From assembly GCA_002309195.1 (NCBI GenBank), contig DBWY01000009.1, positions 50,211 through 103,311 of the forward strand: a stretch of DNA of 53,101 nt, written 5' to 3'. How positions within the stretch are numbered: the first letter of the stretch is position 1; each line of letters starts with the position of its first letter. The translations under genes were made by a program, and so were the position numbers. Shown one piece after another: positions 7,893 through 17,246 of the stretch. The stretch is from Treponema sp. UBA1226 (GTDB lineage Bacteria; Spirochaetota; Spirochaetia; Treponematales; Treponemataceae). The notes below the pieces were generated by a model. The model was not told the DNA's origin. It was given only the letters and a program-made list of their open reading frames with translations, and did not search any database.

Positions 7893-7901
7893 ATTATAGC
7901 A
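7893..7901 (-). promoter_or_regulatory. Extended -10 promoter of the uracil permease gene
   Basis: TGCTATAAT on the minus strand (7901-7893), an extended -10 element 31 bases before the ATG. A -35 box is not convincing. Confidence 0.6.
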
Positions 7902-7941
7902 CGAGGTGTTCAAAAAAAACAGAAAATATTTTGCAGTCATA

Positions 7942-7970
7942 TTGACTTTTTTTATCCAAATCTATATATT
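7942..7970 (+). promoter_or_regulatory. Promoter of tRNA-Gly
   Basis: TTGACT (7942-7947), 17 bases, TATATT (7965-7970), ending 16 bases before the tRNA. Confidence 0.72.
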
Positions 7971-7986
7971 ACTAAACATCAGATAT

Positions 7987-8059
7987 GCGGATGTCATATA
8001 ACGGCTTATTATCTCAGCCTTCCAAGCTGATGACGAGGGTTCGACTCCCTTCATCCGCT
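7987..8059 (+). tRNA. tRNA-Gly (anticodon TCC)
   Basis: 73 bases. The acceptor stem GCGGATG/CATCCGC is fully paired. The anticodon stem CAGC/GCTG encloses CTTCCAA, giving TCC, and the T arm is GAGGGTTCGACTCCCTT. CCA is not encoded. The restriction island begins 100 bases downstream. Confidence 0.95.
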
Positions 8060-8064
8060 CTTAT

Positions 8065-8094
8065 AAAGCTCTCCTAATTGGAGAGCTTTTTTTA
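8065..8094 (+). terminator. Rho-independent terminator after tRNA-Gly
   Basis: AAAGCTCTCC and GGAGAGCTTT form a 10-bp stem around TAATT, followed by a T run. Confidence 0.9.
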
Positions 8095-8114
8095 TGTCAA
8101 AATTCTCTAATCTA

Positions 8115-8123
8115 TGCTATACT
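8115..8123 (+). promoter_or_regulatory. Extended -10 promoter of the hsdM operon
   Basis: TGCTATACT (8115-8123) with a weak TGTCAA 17 bases upstream of the -10 hexamer, 35 bases before the hsdM ATG. Confidence 0.5.
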
Positions 8124-8158
8124 GTTGAGTGTCTTATTTTTTAGGGGAAAAATTAAAA

Positions 8159-9631
8159 ATGATTACTGGCGAAATAAAAAATAAAATCGATAACATTTGG
8201 CAAAAACTTTGGGCGGCTGGAATGGCTAATCCGCTGACTTGTATTGAGCAGCTTTCTTATTTAATGTTTATTCGCTCGCTTGATGATATTGAAATTGAAA
8301 CAGAACAGAAAGAAAATATGATGGGTATTAAGGGTAATCATATTTTTGATGAAAGCCAGCAGAAACTCCGATGGAGTAAGTTTAAGAATCTTAGCCCTGA
8401 TGAAATCTTTTCTTTAATGAAAGATGAAAAAAACGGAATCTTTGCCTTTATTAAGAATATGCACGGAAACAATGAAAGTGCATTTGCAAAGTTTATGAAG
8501 GATGCAACTTTCCAGATTCCAGCCCCTCAGGTTTTAGTAAATGTAATTGCAGGACTTGATGAACTTTATGAAAACGACATTCAAGACCAGGATATGCTCG
8601 GTGATATTTACGAGTATATGCTTGATAAGCTTAGTGCTTCTGGTCAGAACGGACAGTTTAGAACTCCGGCTCAAATCAGAAACCTTATGGTAAATCTTAT
8701 TCAGCCAACTCCTGATGACTGCATTTGTGACCCAGCTTGTGGTACTGCCGGATTTTTAATCAGCTCGGCAAATTATATTCGTGAAAACTATGCTAATAAA
8801 ATAAGCGAAAAGCAGTGGGATCATTATATTAAAGGACTTGTTACTGGTTATGATACTGACATAACAATGCTCCGCATAAGTACAATGAACTTGATGCTTC
8901 ACTCAATTACAAATCCTACTGTTGAATATCAGGATGGTGTAAGTAAGGCAAATCAGATTGAAGGTCAGTATGATGTAATTCTTGCTAATCCTCCATTCAC
9001 AGGTACTGTAAACGAATCAACAATTAATCCTAATTTACTTGATGTTTGTAATACAAAGAAAACAGAACTTCTATTTGTTGCGCTCTTTATCCGTATGCTT
9101 AAGAAAGGCGGACGATGTGCCTGTATTGTTCCTGACGGAGTTTTGTTTGGTTCATCTAATGCACATAAGGCACTTAGAAAAGAACTTGTAGAAAATCATC
9201 AGCTACAGGCTGTAATTAGTATGCCAAGCGGTGTTTTCAAGCCATACGCCGGAGTAAGCACAGGAATCCTTGTTTTTACCAAAACTGGTGCTGGAGGAAC
9301 CAATGGTGTCTGGTTCTATGATATGAAAGCTGATGGCTTTAGTCTTGATGATAAAAGACAACCAGTTGATGCAAACGATATTCCTGATATTATCAAAAGA
9401 TTTAAGAAGCTTGATAATGAAAAAGACCGAAAGAGAACAGAGCAAAGCTTCTTTGTTCCAAAGTCTGAAATTGTTGCAAACAATTATGACCTTTCTATTA
9501 ATAAGTACAAAGAAGTTGTTTATGAGAAAGTTGAATATCCAAAGTCCGCTGTTTTAATTTCTGAAATTGATGAATTACAGAAAGAAATCACTTCTGATTT
9601 GTCTGAACTTAAAAAGATGCTTGCAAAATAA
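8159..9631 (+). CDS. hsdM: Type I restriction-modification methyltransferase subunit
   Basis: 490 residues from the ATG at 8159; a GTG 30 bases upstream is in frame but the AGGGG ribosome-binding site sits between them. HsdM uses SAM to methylate adenine N6 in the target sequence. An N-terminal helical domain (residues 1-130, starting EIKNKIDNIWQKLWAAG) precedes the catalytic fold. SAM motif I is DPACGTAGFL near residue 194 and catalytic motif IV is NPPF near residue 278. It needs HsdS for sequence recognition, and HsdS follows 10 bases downstream. The length and motifs suggest an active enzyme. Confidence 0.95.
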   Translation: MITGEIKNKIDNIWQKLWAAGMANPLTCIEQLSYLMFIRSLDDIEIETEQKENMMGIKGNHIFDESQQKLRWSKFKNLSPDEIFSLMKDEKNGIFAFIKNMHGNNESAFAKFMKDATFQIPAPQVLVNVIAGLDELYENDIQDQDMLGDIYEYMLDKLSASGQNGQFRTPAQIRNLMVNLIQPTPDDCICDPACGTAGFLISSANYIRENYANKISEKQWDHYIKGLVTGYDTDITMLRISTMNLMLHSITNPTVEYQDGVSKANQIEGQYDVILANPPFTGTVNESTINPNLLDVCNTKKTELLFVALFIRMLKKGGRCACIVPDGVLFGSSNAHKALRKELVENHQLQAVISMPSGVFKPYAGVSTGILVFTKTGAGGTNGVWFYDMKADGFSLDDKRQPVDANDIPDIIKRFKKLDNEKDRKRTEQSFFVPKSEIVANNYDLSINKYKEVVYEKVEYPKSAVLISEIDELQKEITSDLSELKKMLAK

Positions 9632-9641
9632 GAGGTAAAAC

Positions 9642-10790
9642 ATGACTGAATGGAAAACTGTTCGGATTGGGGATGTGTGTGAAATTGTAAATGGTTTTGC
9701 ATTTGATTCTAAACTATTTAATTCAGATAAAAACGGTGTTCCTCTTATTAGAATTCGTGATTTGGTTCGCGGTTTTTCCAAAACTTATACAACTGAAAAT
9801 GCTGATTCTCGTTTTTTAGTAAAGGTTGGCGATTTACTTATAGGAATGGACGGAGAATTTAATTGTTCTTTGTGGAAAAGTGTAGATAGTTTTCTCAATC
9901 AACGGGTGTGTAAAATTATACCTAATTTGGAATTAATTCATAAAGATTATGTTTATTATGGCTTACAAGGAAAATTAAAAGAAATAGAAGATAAAACATC
10001 ATTTGTTACAGTTAAGCATATTTCATCAAAACAAATCGAAAATATTGTTTTGACTTATCCTCCCCTTGAAACACAAAAGCAGATTGTCGTACAGCTGGAT
10101 AAATGTAAAACGCTCATAGATAAGCACAAACAGATTCTCGAAAAATATGACATGCTAATCAAATCCCGATTTATCGAGATGTTTGGGGATAATCCTACTG
10201 AAAACGGTAAATGGAATATTGAAAAATTGGAAGATGTTTGCACAGTAACTTCAAGCAAACGGATTTATGCAGAAGAGCAAAGTACAAGTGGAGTACCTTT
10301 TTTACGAATATCAGATTTAGTTTCTAGAATTAATGGAAATCCAATAAATGATCTTTTCATTCCAAATAGTAAATTCAAAGAGTTTCAGACAAAGGGGCTC
10401 GTTCCTTCCGTAGATGATATATTAATTACATCAAGAGGAACGCTGGGACTTTGCTATATAATCAAACCAGAAGACAAATTCTATTTTCAAGATGGTATGA
10501 TTACCTGGTTAGCTTTTGAAAATCATAATAAGGTTTTATCTGTTTTCATTGACTGGCTATTTAAGAGTGTATTGAAAACCAAAATTGATAATGAAACAAA
10601 TGGAGCTACCGTAAAATATGTTTCAATATCAGATTTGAAGAAACTTCAAATTCCTGTTCCTCCACTTGAACTCCAAAACGACTTCGCCGCCTTCGTTCAA
10701 CAAATCGACAAATCAAAAATTACCGTACAGAAATCTCTTGAAAAAGCGGAAACTTTGTATAAATCCTTAATGCAGGAGTATTTTGGATAA
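9642..10790 (+). CDS. hsdS: Type I restriction-modification specificity subunit
   Basis: 382 residues with the typical two-half layout. Target-recognition domain 1 spans about residues 1-135, starting MTEWKTVRIGDVCEIVNGFAF. The central conserved helix follows (PPLETQKQIVVQLDKCKTLI), then domain 2 (about 185-335, starting WNIEKLEDVCTV). The distal repeat PPLELQNDFAAFVQQIDKSK and its helix close the protein. The two domains read the two halves of a bipartite recognition site; the site cannot be predicted by eye. The stop codon shares its last base with the ATG of the next gene. No invertible second hsdS copy is seen in the window. Confidence 0.94.
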   Translation: MTEWKTVRIGDVCEIVNGFAFDSKLFNSDKNGVPLIRIRDLVRGFSKTYTTENADSRFLVKVGDLLIGMDGEFNCSLWKSVDSFLNQRVCKIIPNLELIHKDYVYYGLQGKLKEIEDKTSFVTVKHISSKQIENIVLTYPPLETQKQIVVQLDKCKTLIDKHKQILEKYDMLIKSRFIEMFGDNPTENGKWNIEKLEDVCTVTSSKRIYAEEQSTSGVPFLRISDLVSRINGNPINDLFIPNSKFKEFQTKGLVPSVDDILITSRGTLGLCYIIKPEDKFYFQDGMITWLAFENHNKVLSVFIDWLFKSVLKTKIDNETNGATVKYVSISDLKKLQIPVPPLELQNDFAAFVQQIDKSKITVQKSLEKAETLYKSLMQEYFG

Positions 10791-11566
10791 TGAGTATTGA
10801 AGATATAATTGATATTGATGATGAACTAATCGAACAGCTTAATACTCCATTAACCGAAATGTGTCTTGAAATTCAAAAATCAAAATGTCCTAAGACATTG
10901 GAAGCTTTTTTTATGTTGCAGATAAATATTTCATTCTTAAAAACTGGAATATTTAATAATGCAGAAGATGAAAACTATTACAGTATAAATGTATTGCTCA
11001 GATCACTATCAGAATTATTTATAAAGCACTTATATTTATTTTTAAGGTTTTGTCATAAAAAAGATGATTCCGTTGGTTTGGAATACTATAAATGGACAGA
11101 CATAAAGGAATATCAAGATTATTTCAAAGGGTTAGAAAAAGAAAGAGAACTGTTAGGAATAGAGGAGATAGAAATAGATTTAGATGAAATATTATCAGAA
11201 ATCTATTCTGGTTATGCTGAATTACCTAACAAAGAAAAGAAAAATAGTAAATATTCCTTTTATAAGCTATTAAAATATGTAAATGAAAAACTTCCTGTAA
11301 AAAGTACTGTTTTAACAAATTTACCGACTGATTATTCAATTATGTCTTCTTTTGTCCATGGTGGACCCCATGCAAATAGATTGCTGATGTTTAATGGAGT
11401 TAATGAAGAGAATAGAAAACAAGAAATTTATCAAATATGTAAGAAAGCTTATTTGTTCAGCGTTATGTCATTATCAAATACTTTTGTAACTTTTGGACAA
11501 TTTAATCATAAGTATTTGTCATATTTAGAATTGATAAAATCTTATCTTAATAAAGTTGAAGATTAA
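10790..11566 (+). CDS. DUF5677-like protein embedded in the restriction operon
   Basis: 258 residues, no signal peptide, predicted mostly helical. The segment NVLLRSLSELFIKHLYLFL and the later SIMSSFVHGGPHANRL resemble the arginine/glutamate helix and the S-x-x-x-H-G motif of DUF5677-type proteins; this is recognition from memory, not a search. No nuclease or NTPase motif is evident. It starts on the last base of hsdS and ends 12 bases before the KAP NTPase, so it is coupled to both. Base composition is markedly more A+T-rich than hsdM. A defence-accessory role is inferred from the context only. Confidence 0.6.
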   Translation: MSIEDIIDIDDELIEQLNTPLTEMCLEIQKSKCPKTLEAFFMLQINISFLKTGIFNNAEDENYYSINVLLRSLSELFIKHLYLFLRFCHKKDDSVGLEYYKWTDIKEYQDYFKGLEKERELLGIEEIEIDLDEILSEIYSGYAELPNKEKKNSKYSFYKLLKYVNEKLPVKSTVLTNLPTDYSIMSSFVHGGPHANRLLMFNGVNEENRKQEIYQICKKAYLFSVMSLSNTFVTFGQFNHKYLSYLELIKSYLNKVED

Positions 11567-11578
11567 AGGATTTTTTAA

Positions 11579-13021
11579 ATGGAAAATAAACAGAGCAGTC
11601 ATATAAAAAATACAAACACAGTTCTCATACCTGAAGAAAATGATGATATTGACGTTTTAGATAGAAATGATTTAATTGAACAGATTATTAAAATAATTGA
11701 ATATTATTCAAATAAAAAACAGTCTATTTCATTTTCAATACAGGGTTCATGGGGAAGTGGTAAAACTTGGCTGGTAAGAAATCTTTCTAGTAAACTTTAT
11801 AATTATCAGGATATTAATATTGCAGGTGGAAAATATTGCATACTAAATTTTAACCCCTGGCAATTTGATTATTATAATGAACCGCTACTTTCTCTTATTC
11901 TTAATTTAAAAGAACAGGTAACATCTGAAAAATTTATATTTAAGGTTAATAAAGACCATATTGATATGTTAAAGAATTCTCTAGAGATTCTTTCAGATGA
12001 ATTAATAAATCCTGTGCTTGATTGTGTTTCTGTTGCAACAATGAATCCTTTCATTTCGGTTTTTGGGAAATTATTTATAAAAAAAACGAAACAGATAAAA
12101 AATAAATTAGATAACAAAGATAAAGAGCAAAAGAAAAATGCAAGATATTTAAATCCATATATTGATTTAGAAGAAATTATGAAAAAAACGATAGAAGGAT
12201 TAAATAAGATTTCTTCAGATAAAACTATTATTCTTTTTGTAGATGAACTTGACCGATGTTCGCCAGAGTTTGCAATAAAAGTATTGGAAAGAATGCATCA
12301 TATTTCTCAAAGTGTAAATAATATTCAGATTATTTATTCCATCGACAAAAAGCAAATTGAAGAAACTGTTCGGAATATTTATGGACAGAAGGTAAATGCT
12401 AAAGATTATTTAAAAAAATTCTTTAGTTTTGGTTTTAATTTATCAACCGGATTTGTAAATGAAAATTTTACAAAAAAGTATGAACATATTTTTAAGAATT
12501 TTAATTTTATTTTTACAGACAACTTTGATAAAGAAAAAGCCTTTAGTTCAATCTTAATCGAAACAGATATGCGTGAAAGAGAAAATATAATTCAAAAGAT
12601 AGAATTGATAAATTCATTTTTGAATAAAGAACAAAAAAATCTTGATATTTCCATATTATATGTTGAGCTTTTTCTGGCTAACTGCTTTGCTAATGGTATA
12701 AATATATATAATAGTGAAGTTCGTTATGAAAATAATATGCTTTTATTAGTAGTTGAAAATGATGGACCAGGATTAAAAAAATATAGAGAAATTTCTGAGT
12801 TCTTTGAAAGTCTTTCGAGTTGTCATAACGTAAAACATGAACTACATGGATATGATGGATTTTATGATGCAAAAATTGAAAATGTTGTTTATAATCTATT
12901 AAATAATTTAATAAATAATCAATTACCCAGATATGCAATAGCTTATGAAACAGATTTTTACAGTTTTGGGTTAGAATTTTTGATGAATTTTAAGAAAATG
13001 TATAAAAGTATTGAAATGTAA
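11579..13021 (+). CDS. KAP-family P-loop NTPase
   Basis: 480 residues. Walker A is GSWGSGKTW at about residues 56-64, and Walker B is ILFVDELDRCSPEFAIKVLERMHHI starting near 218, the DELDR version typical of KAP NTPases. The motif NFNPWQFDYYNEPL near 90 is also a KAP hallmark. The transmembrane insertion often found in KAP proteins is not obvious; residues about 140-175 are only moderately hydrophobic. KAP proteins occur in mobile and defence loci, where they are thought to organise complexes or membranes using ATP. This gene sits between hsdS and hsdR with the same orientation and very high A+T content, suggesting transfer. Confidence 0.82.
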   Translation: MENKQSSHIKNTNTVLIPEENDDIDVLDRNDLIEQIIKIIEYYSNKKQSISFSIQGSWGSGKTWLVRNLSSKLYNYQDINIAGGKYCILNFNPWQFDYYNEPLLSLILNLKEQVTSEKFIFKVNKDHIDMLKNSLEILSDELINPVLDCVSVATMNPFISVFGKLFIKKTKQIKNKLDNKDKEQKKNARYLNPYIDLEEIMKKTIEGLNKISSDKTIILFVDELDRCSPEFAIKVLERMHHISQSVNNIQIIYSIDKKQIEETVRNIYGQKVNAKDYLKKFFSFGFNLSTGFVNENFTKKYEHIFKNFNFIFTDNFDKEKAFSSILIETDMRERENIIQKIELINSFLNKEQKNLDISILYVELFLANCFANGINIYNSEVRYENNMLLLVVENDGPGLKKYREISEFFESLSSCHNVKHELHGYDGFYDAKIENVVYNLLNNLINNQLPRYAIAYETDFYSFGLEFLMNFKKMYKSIEM

Positions 13022-13063
13022 ACATTATAGAACTGTAATTTGAATGATTTTTTGATAAAAACA

Positions 13064-13072
13064 TGTTATAAT
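13064..13072 (+). promoter_or_regulatory. Internal extended -10 promoter ahead of the small-gene trio
   Basis: TGTTATAAT (13064-13072) lies 20 bases before the ATG of the 91-residue gene and after the KAP stop codon; a GGAGG ribosome-binding site follows. No good -35 at standard spacing. Confidence 0.5.
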
Positions 13073-13091
13073 AATTTAATGGAGGTGCAGA

Positions 13092-13367
13092 ATGAATAAT
13101 GATTGCGCAAAATTAAGCAATGAATCAAATTACACATTATTCTCGTATGGAAACACAAGACTTAAATTTGCAGCTCCTTATTCACTACAAAAATATGAAA
13201 GTGTAGTTTCCTGGGATAACGGCTACCTTGTTGTTATGGCAAAATATGCTCATAATTCAAAACCAGAAGAAGAATATATTGATTTATTACCTGTCCTTAA
13301 AGATTTATACATTGATCCAGAAAAATATTTAAAACCTATAAAGAGAGTAGAGGTTAGTTATGATTGA
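13092..13367 (+). CDS. Small protein, possibly DUF2442-like
   Basis: 91 residues with a strong GGAGG ribosome-binding site. Beta-rich and acidic: the segment VVSWDNGYLVVMAKYAHN and the ending YIDLLPVLKDLYIDPEKYLKPIKRVEV loosely recall DUF2442 proteins, often found next to DUF4160 proteins. That link is tentative. It overlaps the following gene by 8 bases and is the first of three small genes that end 3 bases before hsdR. The grouping suggests a toxin-antitoxin-like or accessory module inside the restriction operon, which is inference. Confidence 0.65.
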   Translation: MNNDCAKLSNESNYTLFSYGNTRLKFAAPYSLQKYESVVSWDNGYLVVMAKYAHNSKPEEEYIDLLPVLKDLYIDPEKYLKPIKRVEVSYD

Positions 13368-13581
13368 TTTACAGAAGATTTCTGATGAAGCAGATATGAT
13401 AGTCTGCGGTTTTGCATATAAGAAAACAGATAATGGGATTAAAATTTTTGATTTAAACAATGGCGAAGGAGCTGCTGTTGTTGCTAACGATGGAACTTTA
13501 ATTGAAACAAATATGGACGATATTGAATTTTCAATTGCCCAGAAACATTTAATGCAAAATGTAAAATATATGGAGGCATAA
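13360..13581 (+). CDS. Very small protein of unknown function
   Basis: 73 residues, acidic, no signal peptide or membrane segment. It starts inside the preceding gene (8-base overlap) and its stop codon directly abuts the next ATG, which argues for translation of all three as one coupled unit. The sequence FAYKKTDNGIKIFDLNNGEGAAVVANDGTLI reads as a short beta-hairpin-rich domain. I do not recognise the family. Confidence 0.65.
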   Translation: MIDLQKISDEADMIVCGFAYKKTDNGIKIFDLNNGEGAAVVANDGTLIETNMDDIEFSIAQKHLMQNVKYMEA

Positions 13582-13863
13582 ATGCCAAAGTATTTTTCTT
13601 TTAAAGTAGCAGGTTATTATCTTTATTTCACATCAAAATGCATTATTGAAGCAATGCATGTTCATGCAAGTGATACAAAACTTACAGAAGAAGGTTCTGC
13701 AAAATTCTTTGTCAAAGGCAATGGAGATTCTGTTTTGCAGGAACGTGGAATATTAAACGACAGGGAAATTAATAAAATTCAATCTTTTATAAAAGACAAT
13801 TATCAAAGTATGTATGATAAATGGATTGAATATAGTAACAATGGTTTTTATGTTGGAAAATAA
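13582..13863 (+). CDS. DUF4160-like small protein
   Basis: 93 residues. The opening MPKYFSFKVAGYYLYFTSKC, the MHVHASD motif near residue 29 and the closing helix LNDREINKIQSFIKDNYQSMYDKW match the DUF4160 pattern, in which a His-rich HVHV strand is followed by a C-terminal helix ending in Trp. DUF4160 proteins are frequently paired with DUF2442 proteins in putative toxin-antitoxin pairs, though no biochemical role is established to my knowledge. It lies 2 bases before hsdR. Confidence 0.72.
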   Translation: MPKYFSFKVAGYYLYFTSKCIIEAMHVHASDTKLTEEGSAKFFVKGNGDSVLQERGILNDREINKIQSFIKDNYQSMYDKWIEYSNNGFYVGK

Positions 13864-13865
13864 AT

Positions 13866-16800
13866 ATGACCAACTTTGATTTTTTACTTGGACATACTGA
13901 ATTCTCTGCTTTTTCTGGATTAGCAAACGAAGCCGAAAATCAATATAACAAATCTACGATGTTCTGCGGTATTTCTGCTCGAAAATGCGTTGAGCAGGCT
14001 GTTAACTGGATGTACAGCGTAGATGATGAACTTAGTATGCCTTATGACGACAGTATTCAGGTCCTAGTTCATGATAAAAACTTCTGTTCGATTGTTCCAG
14101 GAAACATTCAAAGAGACTTGCAGCTTGTAATTAAAGTTGGGAATCAAGCTGTTCATTCAAATACAGAAATAGATAAACCACGGGCACTTCTTTCGATTAA
14201 AGCATTATTCAACTTTATGAATTGGATTTGCTTTACTTATGGGTATACTTATCAAGCACGAAAATTTGATGAAAATCTTATCCCGCCAAATAAAACTACA
14301 ATTATTGTAAAAAAGAATCAGGAAGAAATTGATAAATATAAAGAAGAACTTGATGAAAAAGAAAAATCTATTGCAGAACTAAAAAAACAGCTTGCAGATT
14401 TACAAAAGTCTATTATTACCAACAAAAACACGCCAAAATCCGATAGACAGATTAATTATGAAACAATAGATGAAAAAAACACACGTAAACTGTTTATTGA
14501 TGATGATTTAAGAAGACTAGGATGGCATTTTGATGGCGTTGAAGTTGTAGAAGAATATCCAGTTCATGACATGGGAGACCAAAAAGCAAACGGATTCGTC
14601 GACTATGTTTTGTTTGGTAAAGATCGAAAACCTCTTGCTGTTGTTGAGGCTAAGAAAACAAGTAAAGATCCTAACATTGGAAAACAGCAGGCAAAAGATT
14701 ATGCAGATTGTCTTGCACGTGAGTTTAACCGAAGACCATTTATTTTCTATACCAATGGTTTTGACTGCAACTTCTGGGATGACACTCAGGCAGCTCCTCG
14801 TCGTGTAAGTATGATATTTAGTCAGGGAGATCTGCAGAAGCTTATTGACCGTCGTGATTTAAAAGAAGATTTAAATGAGATTCAGATTAATCGTGATATA
14901 ACAGGACGTGATTATCAGCTTGCTGCAATTAAGGCTGTTGTAAAATCTGCTAAAGATGGATTTAGAAAGTTCCTTCTGGTTATGGCGACAGGAACAGGAA
15001 AGACACGTACTGTAATTAGTCTTACTGATATTTTTGCACGTGCAAATTATGCAACAAATATTCTTTTTTTAACAGATAGAATTCAGCTTGTAAATCAAGC
15101 TTATTCAAATTACAAGGAACATTTAAAATCGATGTCGCTTTGTAATATGTTGGATGCAAAGTCCCGCCAGAATGATAAAAATGCAAGAATTGTATTTAGT
15201 ACATATCCGACAATTCTTAATGCCATTGATACTGATAAAACTGAAGATGGAGAAAGACTTTATACTCCGGCCCATTTTGATTTGATTATTATTGATGAGG
15301 CGCATCGTTCCATCTTTAAGAAATATCGTGCAATTTTTGAGTATTTTGATGCTTATTTAATTGGACTTACGGCAACACCAAGAGAAGAAGTTGAACGAAG
15401 TACTTTTGATTTTTTTGAGCTCGAACATGGAAATCCGACTTATAATTATACTTATGAAGAAGCAATAAAAAATGGATATCTTGTGGATTATTATCCAGTA
15501 GAAAACTCAACAACATTCATTGATAAAGGTATTCATTTTGACGACCTTTCTGAAGAAGACAAAAAGGCAATTGAAGATCAATATCGTGAAGAAGGAAAGT
15601 CTGATTTTGAAGAAACTCCACCAAGTGACATTAATAAATTTGTTTTCAATAAAGATACTGTAAAAAAAGTTCTCGAAGAACTTATGGAAAATGGCATTAA
15701 AACTGATGCCGGTGATAAACTGGGTAAGACAATTATATTTGCATATAACCAGAAACATGCCCAATTCATTGTTGATACATTTGATGAGATGTATCCGCAT
15801 TTAAAAGGCGGATTCTGTGCACGAGTTATATGTACAGACAGCAAGGTTGCACAGACTATTGCTGATTTTGAAAAGTCAGATCAAAACCCTTTTATCGCTG
15901 TAAGTGTTGATATGCTTGATACAGGTGTAGATGTACCAGAAGTTGTCAATCTTGTTTTTTTTAAGAAAGTATTGAGCAAGATTAAGTTCAATCAGATGAT
16001 TGGACGCGGTACTCGTCTTTGCCCTGAACTCTCTTGTTGTGATGGTAAAAATGGCATTTATGAAGGGAAAAAATATTTTTATATTTTTGACTGGCTTAGA
16101 AACTTTGAATTCTTTCGTATTAATAAAGAAGGTATAAAAGGTAATGAAACAACCAGTCTTACTGAAAGTATTTTTAACAGACGTGTAGAACTTATTAAAG
16201 AATTACAGAGTGCAGAATATCAGACTGAAGAATATGAGAAGTATAGAGAAAGTCTTGTTCTTATTGTAAACAGACAGATTAGAGAACTGAATACGGAATT
16301 AACTTCTGTGAGACTTGTACGACAGTATGTAATGAAATATCAGAATATTGATACATTTAAAAATTTAGAAGATTCTGATGTAGAAGACTTATGTAAATAT
16401 GTTTCTCCACTTGTTTTTATGAATGAGTTTGATGTTTATGCAAAGGGTTTTGATAATCTTGTTTATGGAATTGAACTATTGAAAACACAAAAGAAATCTT
16501 ATTCATTACAGCAAGCTCAAATTATGGAAGATGCAAATATACTTTTGAAAAAGAAAGCAAATATTGAGAAGGTAAAAGAGCAGATTCCATTACTTACAAG
16601 ACTTGTTGATGCTTCATATTATTCAAAAGCGACTGTACTTGATTTGGAAGATATGAGAATCAAAATTAGGGCTCTTATTAATTTCCTGGTTGAAAGCAAG
16701 AAGAAGAAAGTCAGATATACAAATTACATTGATACACCTCTCTCTGTCGGTCAGGGAACTCCTGTTTATACAGCAAATAACTTTGAAGCTTATGAAAAGA

Positions 16801-17246
16801 AAGTAAATTCATATATCACAGAACATCTTGATGATGAAGCAATTATAAAATTACGTAATAATATAAAACTTTCTAAGGTAGATTATGACAAATTGAATGA
16901 AGTATTTACTAAAGAACTAGGAACTTCTGAGCAATTTGATAAAATTCGAGATGGTAAACCGCTGGGTGTCTTTGTACGTTCTGTTGCAAAGATGGATAGA
17001 CAAAAAGTAAATGAATTGTTTGCAGACTTTATTACAGAGTTTAACTTAAATATTAAACAGATTGAGTTTGTAAAAGTAATTATTGAAAATATCATCGAAC
17101 AGGGTGAGATTAACCTTGAAAGACTTGGTGACGGGAAGCCACCGTTTGATAGACCCGGTAAGTTCTTTAGCTTGTTTAGTCCTAAAGCTCAGAATCGATT
17201 GATTATGATTATTCGGGATGTAAATGAGAATGCAAACGTTGCGTAA
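13866..17246 (+). CDS. hsdR: Type I restriction endonuclease, translocase subunit
   Basis: 1126 residues. Residues 1-120 form a DUF4145-like helical domain, followed by a coiled coil (about 150-185, EEIDKYKEELDEKEKSIAEL). The nuclease domain has VDYVLFGKDRKPLAVVEAKK with the D...ExK catalytic pattern near residues 245-262. The motor has Walker A ATGTGKTRT near 374, IIIDEAHRS near 476, the TATP motif near 502 and MIGRGTRL near 712. The C-terminal part is EcoEI-like. It cleaves unmethylated DNA after ATP-driven translocation when joined to HsdM and HsdS. All motifs are intact, so the island looks functional. The next gene is convergent, 41 bases away, with no clear terminator. Confidence 0.95.
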   Translation: MTNFDFLLGHTEFSAFSGLANEAENQYNKSTMFCGISARKCVEQAVNWMYSVDDELSMPYDDSIQVLVHDKNFCSIVPGNIQRDLQLVIKVGNQAVHSNTEIDKPRALLSIKALFNFMNWICFTYGYTYQARKFDENLIPPNKTTIIVKKNQEEIDKYKEELDEKEKSIAELKKQLADLQKSIITNKNTPKSDRQINYETIDEKNTRKLFIDDDLRRLGWHFDGVEVVEEYPVHDMGDQKANGFVDYVLFGKDRKPLAVVEAKKTSKDPNIGKQQAKDYADCLAREFNRRPFIFYTNGFDCNFWDDTQAAPRRVSMIFSQGDLQKLIDRRDLKEDLNEIQINRDITGRDYQLAAIKAVVKSAKDGFRKFLLVMATGTGKTRTVISLTDIFARANYATNILFLTDRIQLVNQAYSNYKEHLKSMSLCNMLDAKSRQNDKNARIVFSTYPTILNAIDTDKTEDGERLYTPAHFDLIIIDEAHRSIFKKYRAIFEYFDAYLIGLTATPREEVERSTFDFFELEHGNPTYNYTYEEAIKNGYLVDYYPVENSTTFIDKGIHFDDLSEEDKKAIEDQYREEGKSDFEETPPSDINKFVFNKDTVKKVLEELMENGIKTDAGDKLGKTIIFAYNQKHAQFIVDTFDEMYPHLKGGFCARVICTDSKVAQTIADFEKSDQNPFIAVSVDMLDTGVDVPEVVNLVFFKKVLSKIKFNQMIGRGTRLCPELSCCDGKNGIYEGKKYFYIFDWLRNFEFFRINKEGIKGNETTSLTESIFNRRVELIKELQSAEYQTEEYEKYRESLVLIVNRQIRELNTELTSVRLVRQYVMKYQNIDTFKNLEDSDVEDLCKYVSPLVFMNEFDVYAKGFDNLVYGIELLKTQKKSYSLQQAQIMEDANILLKKKANIEKVKEQIPLLTRLVDASYYSKATVLDLEDMRIKIRALINFLVESKKKKVRYTNYIDTPLSVGQGTPVYTANNFEAYEKKVNSYITEHLDDEAIIKLRNNIKLSKVDYDKLNEVFTKELGTSEQFDKIRDGKPLGVFVRSVAKMDRQKVNELFADFITEFNLNIKQIEFVKVIIENIIEQGEINLERLGDGKPPFDRPGKFFSLFSPKAQNRLIMIIRDVNENANVA

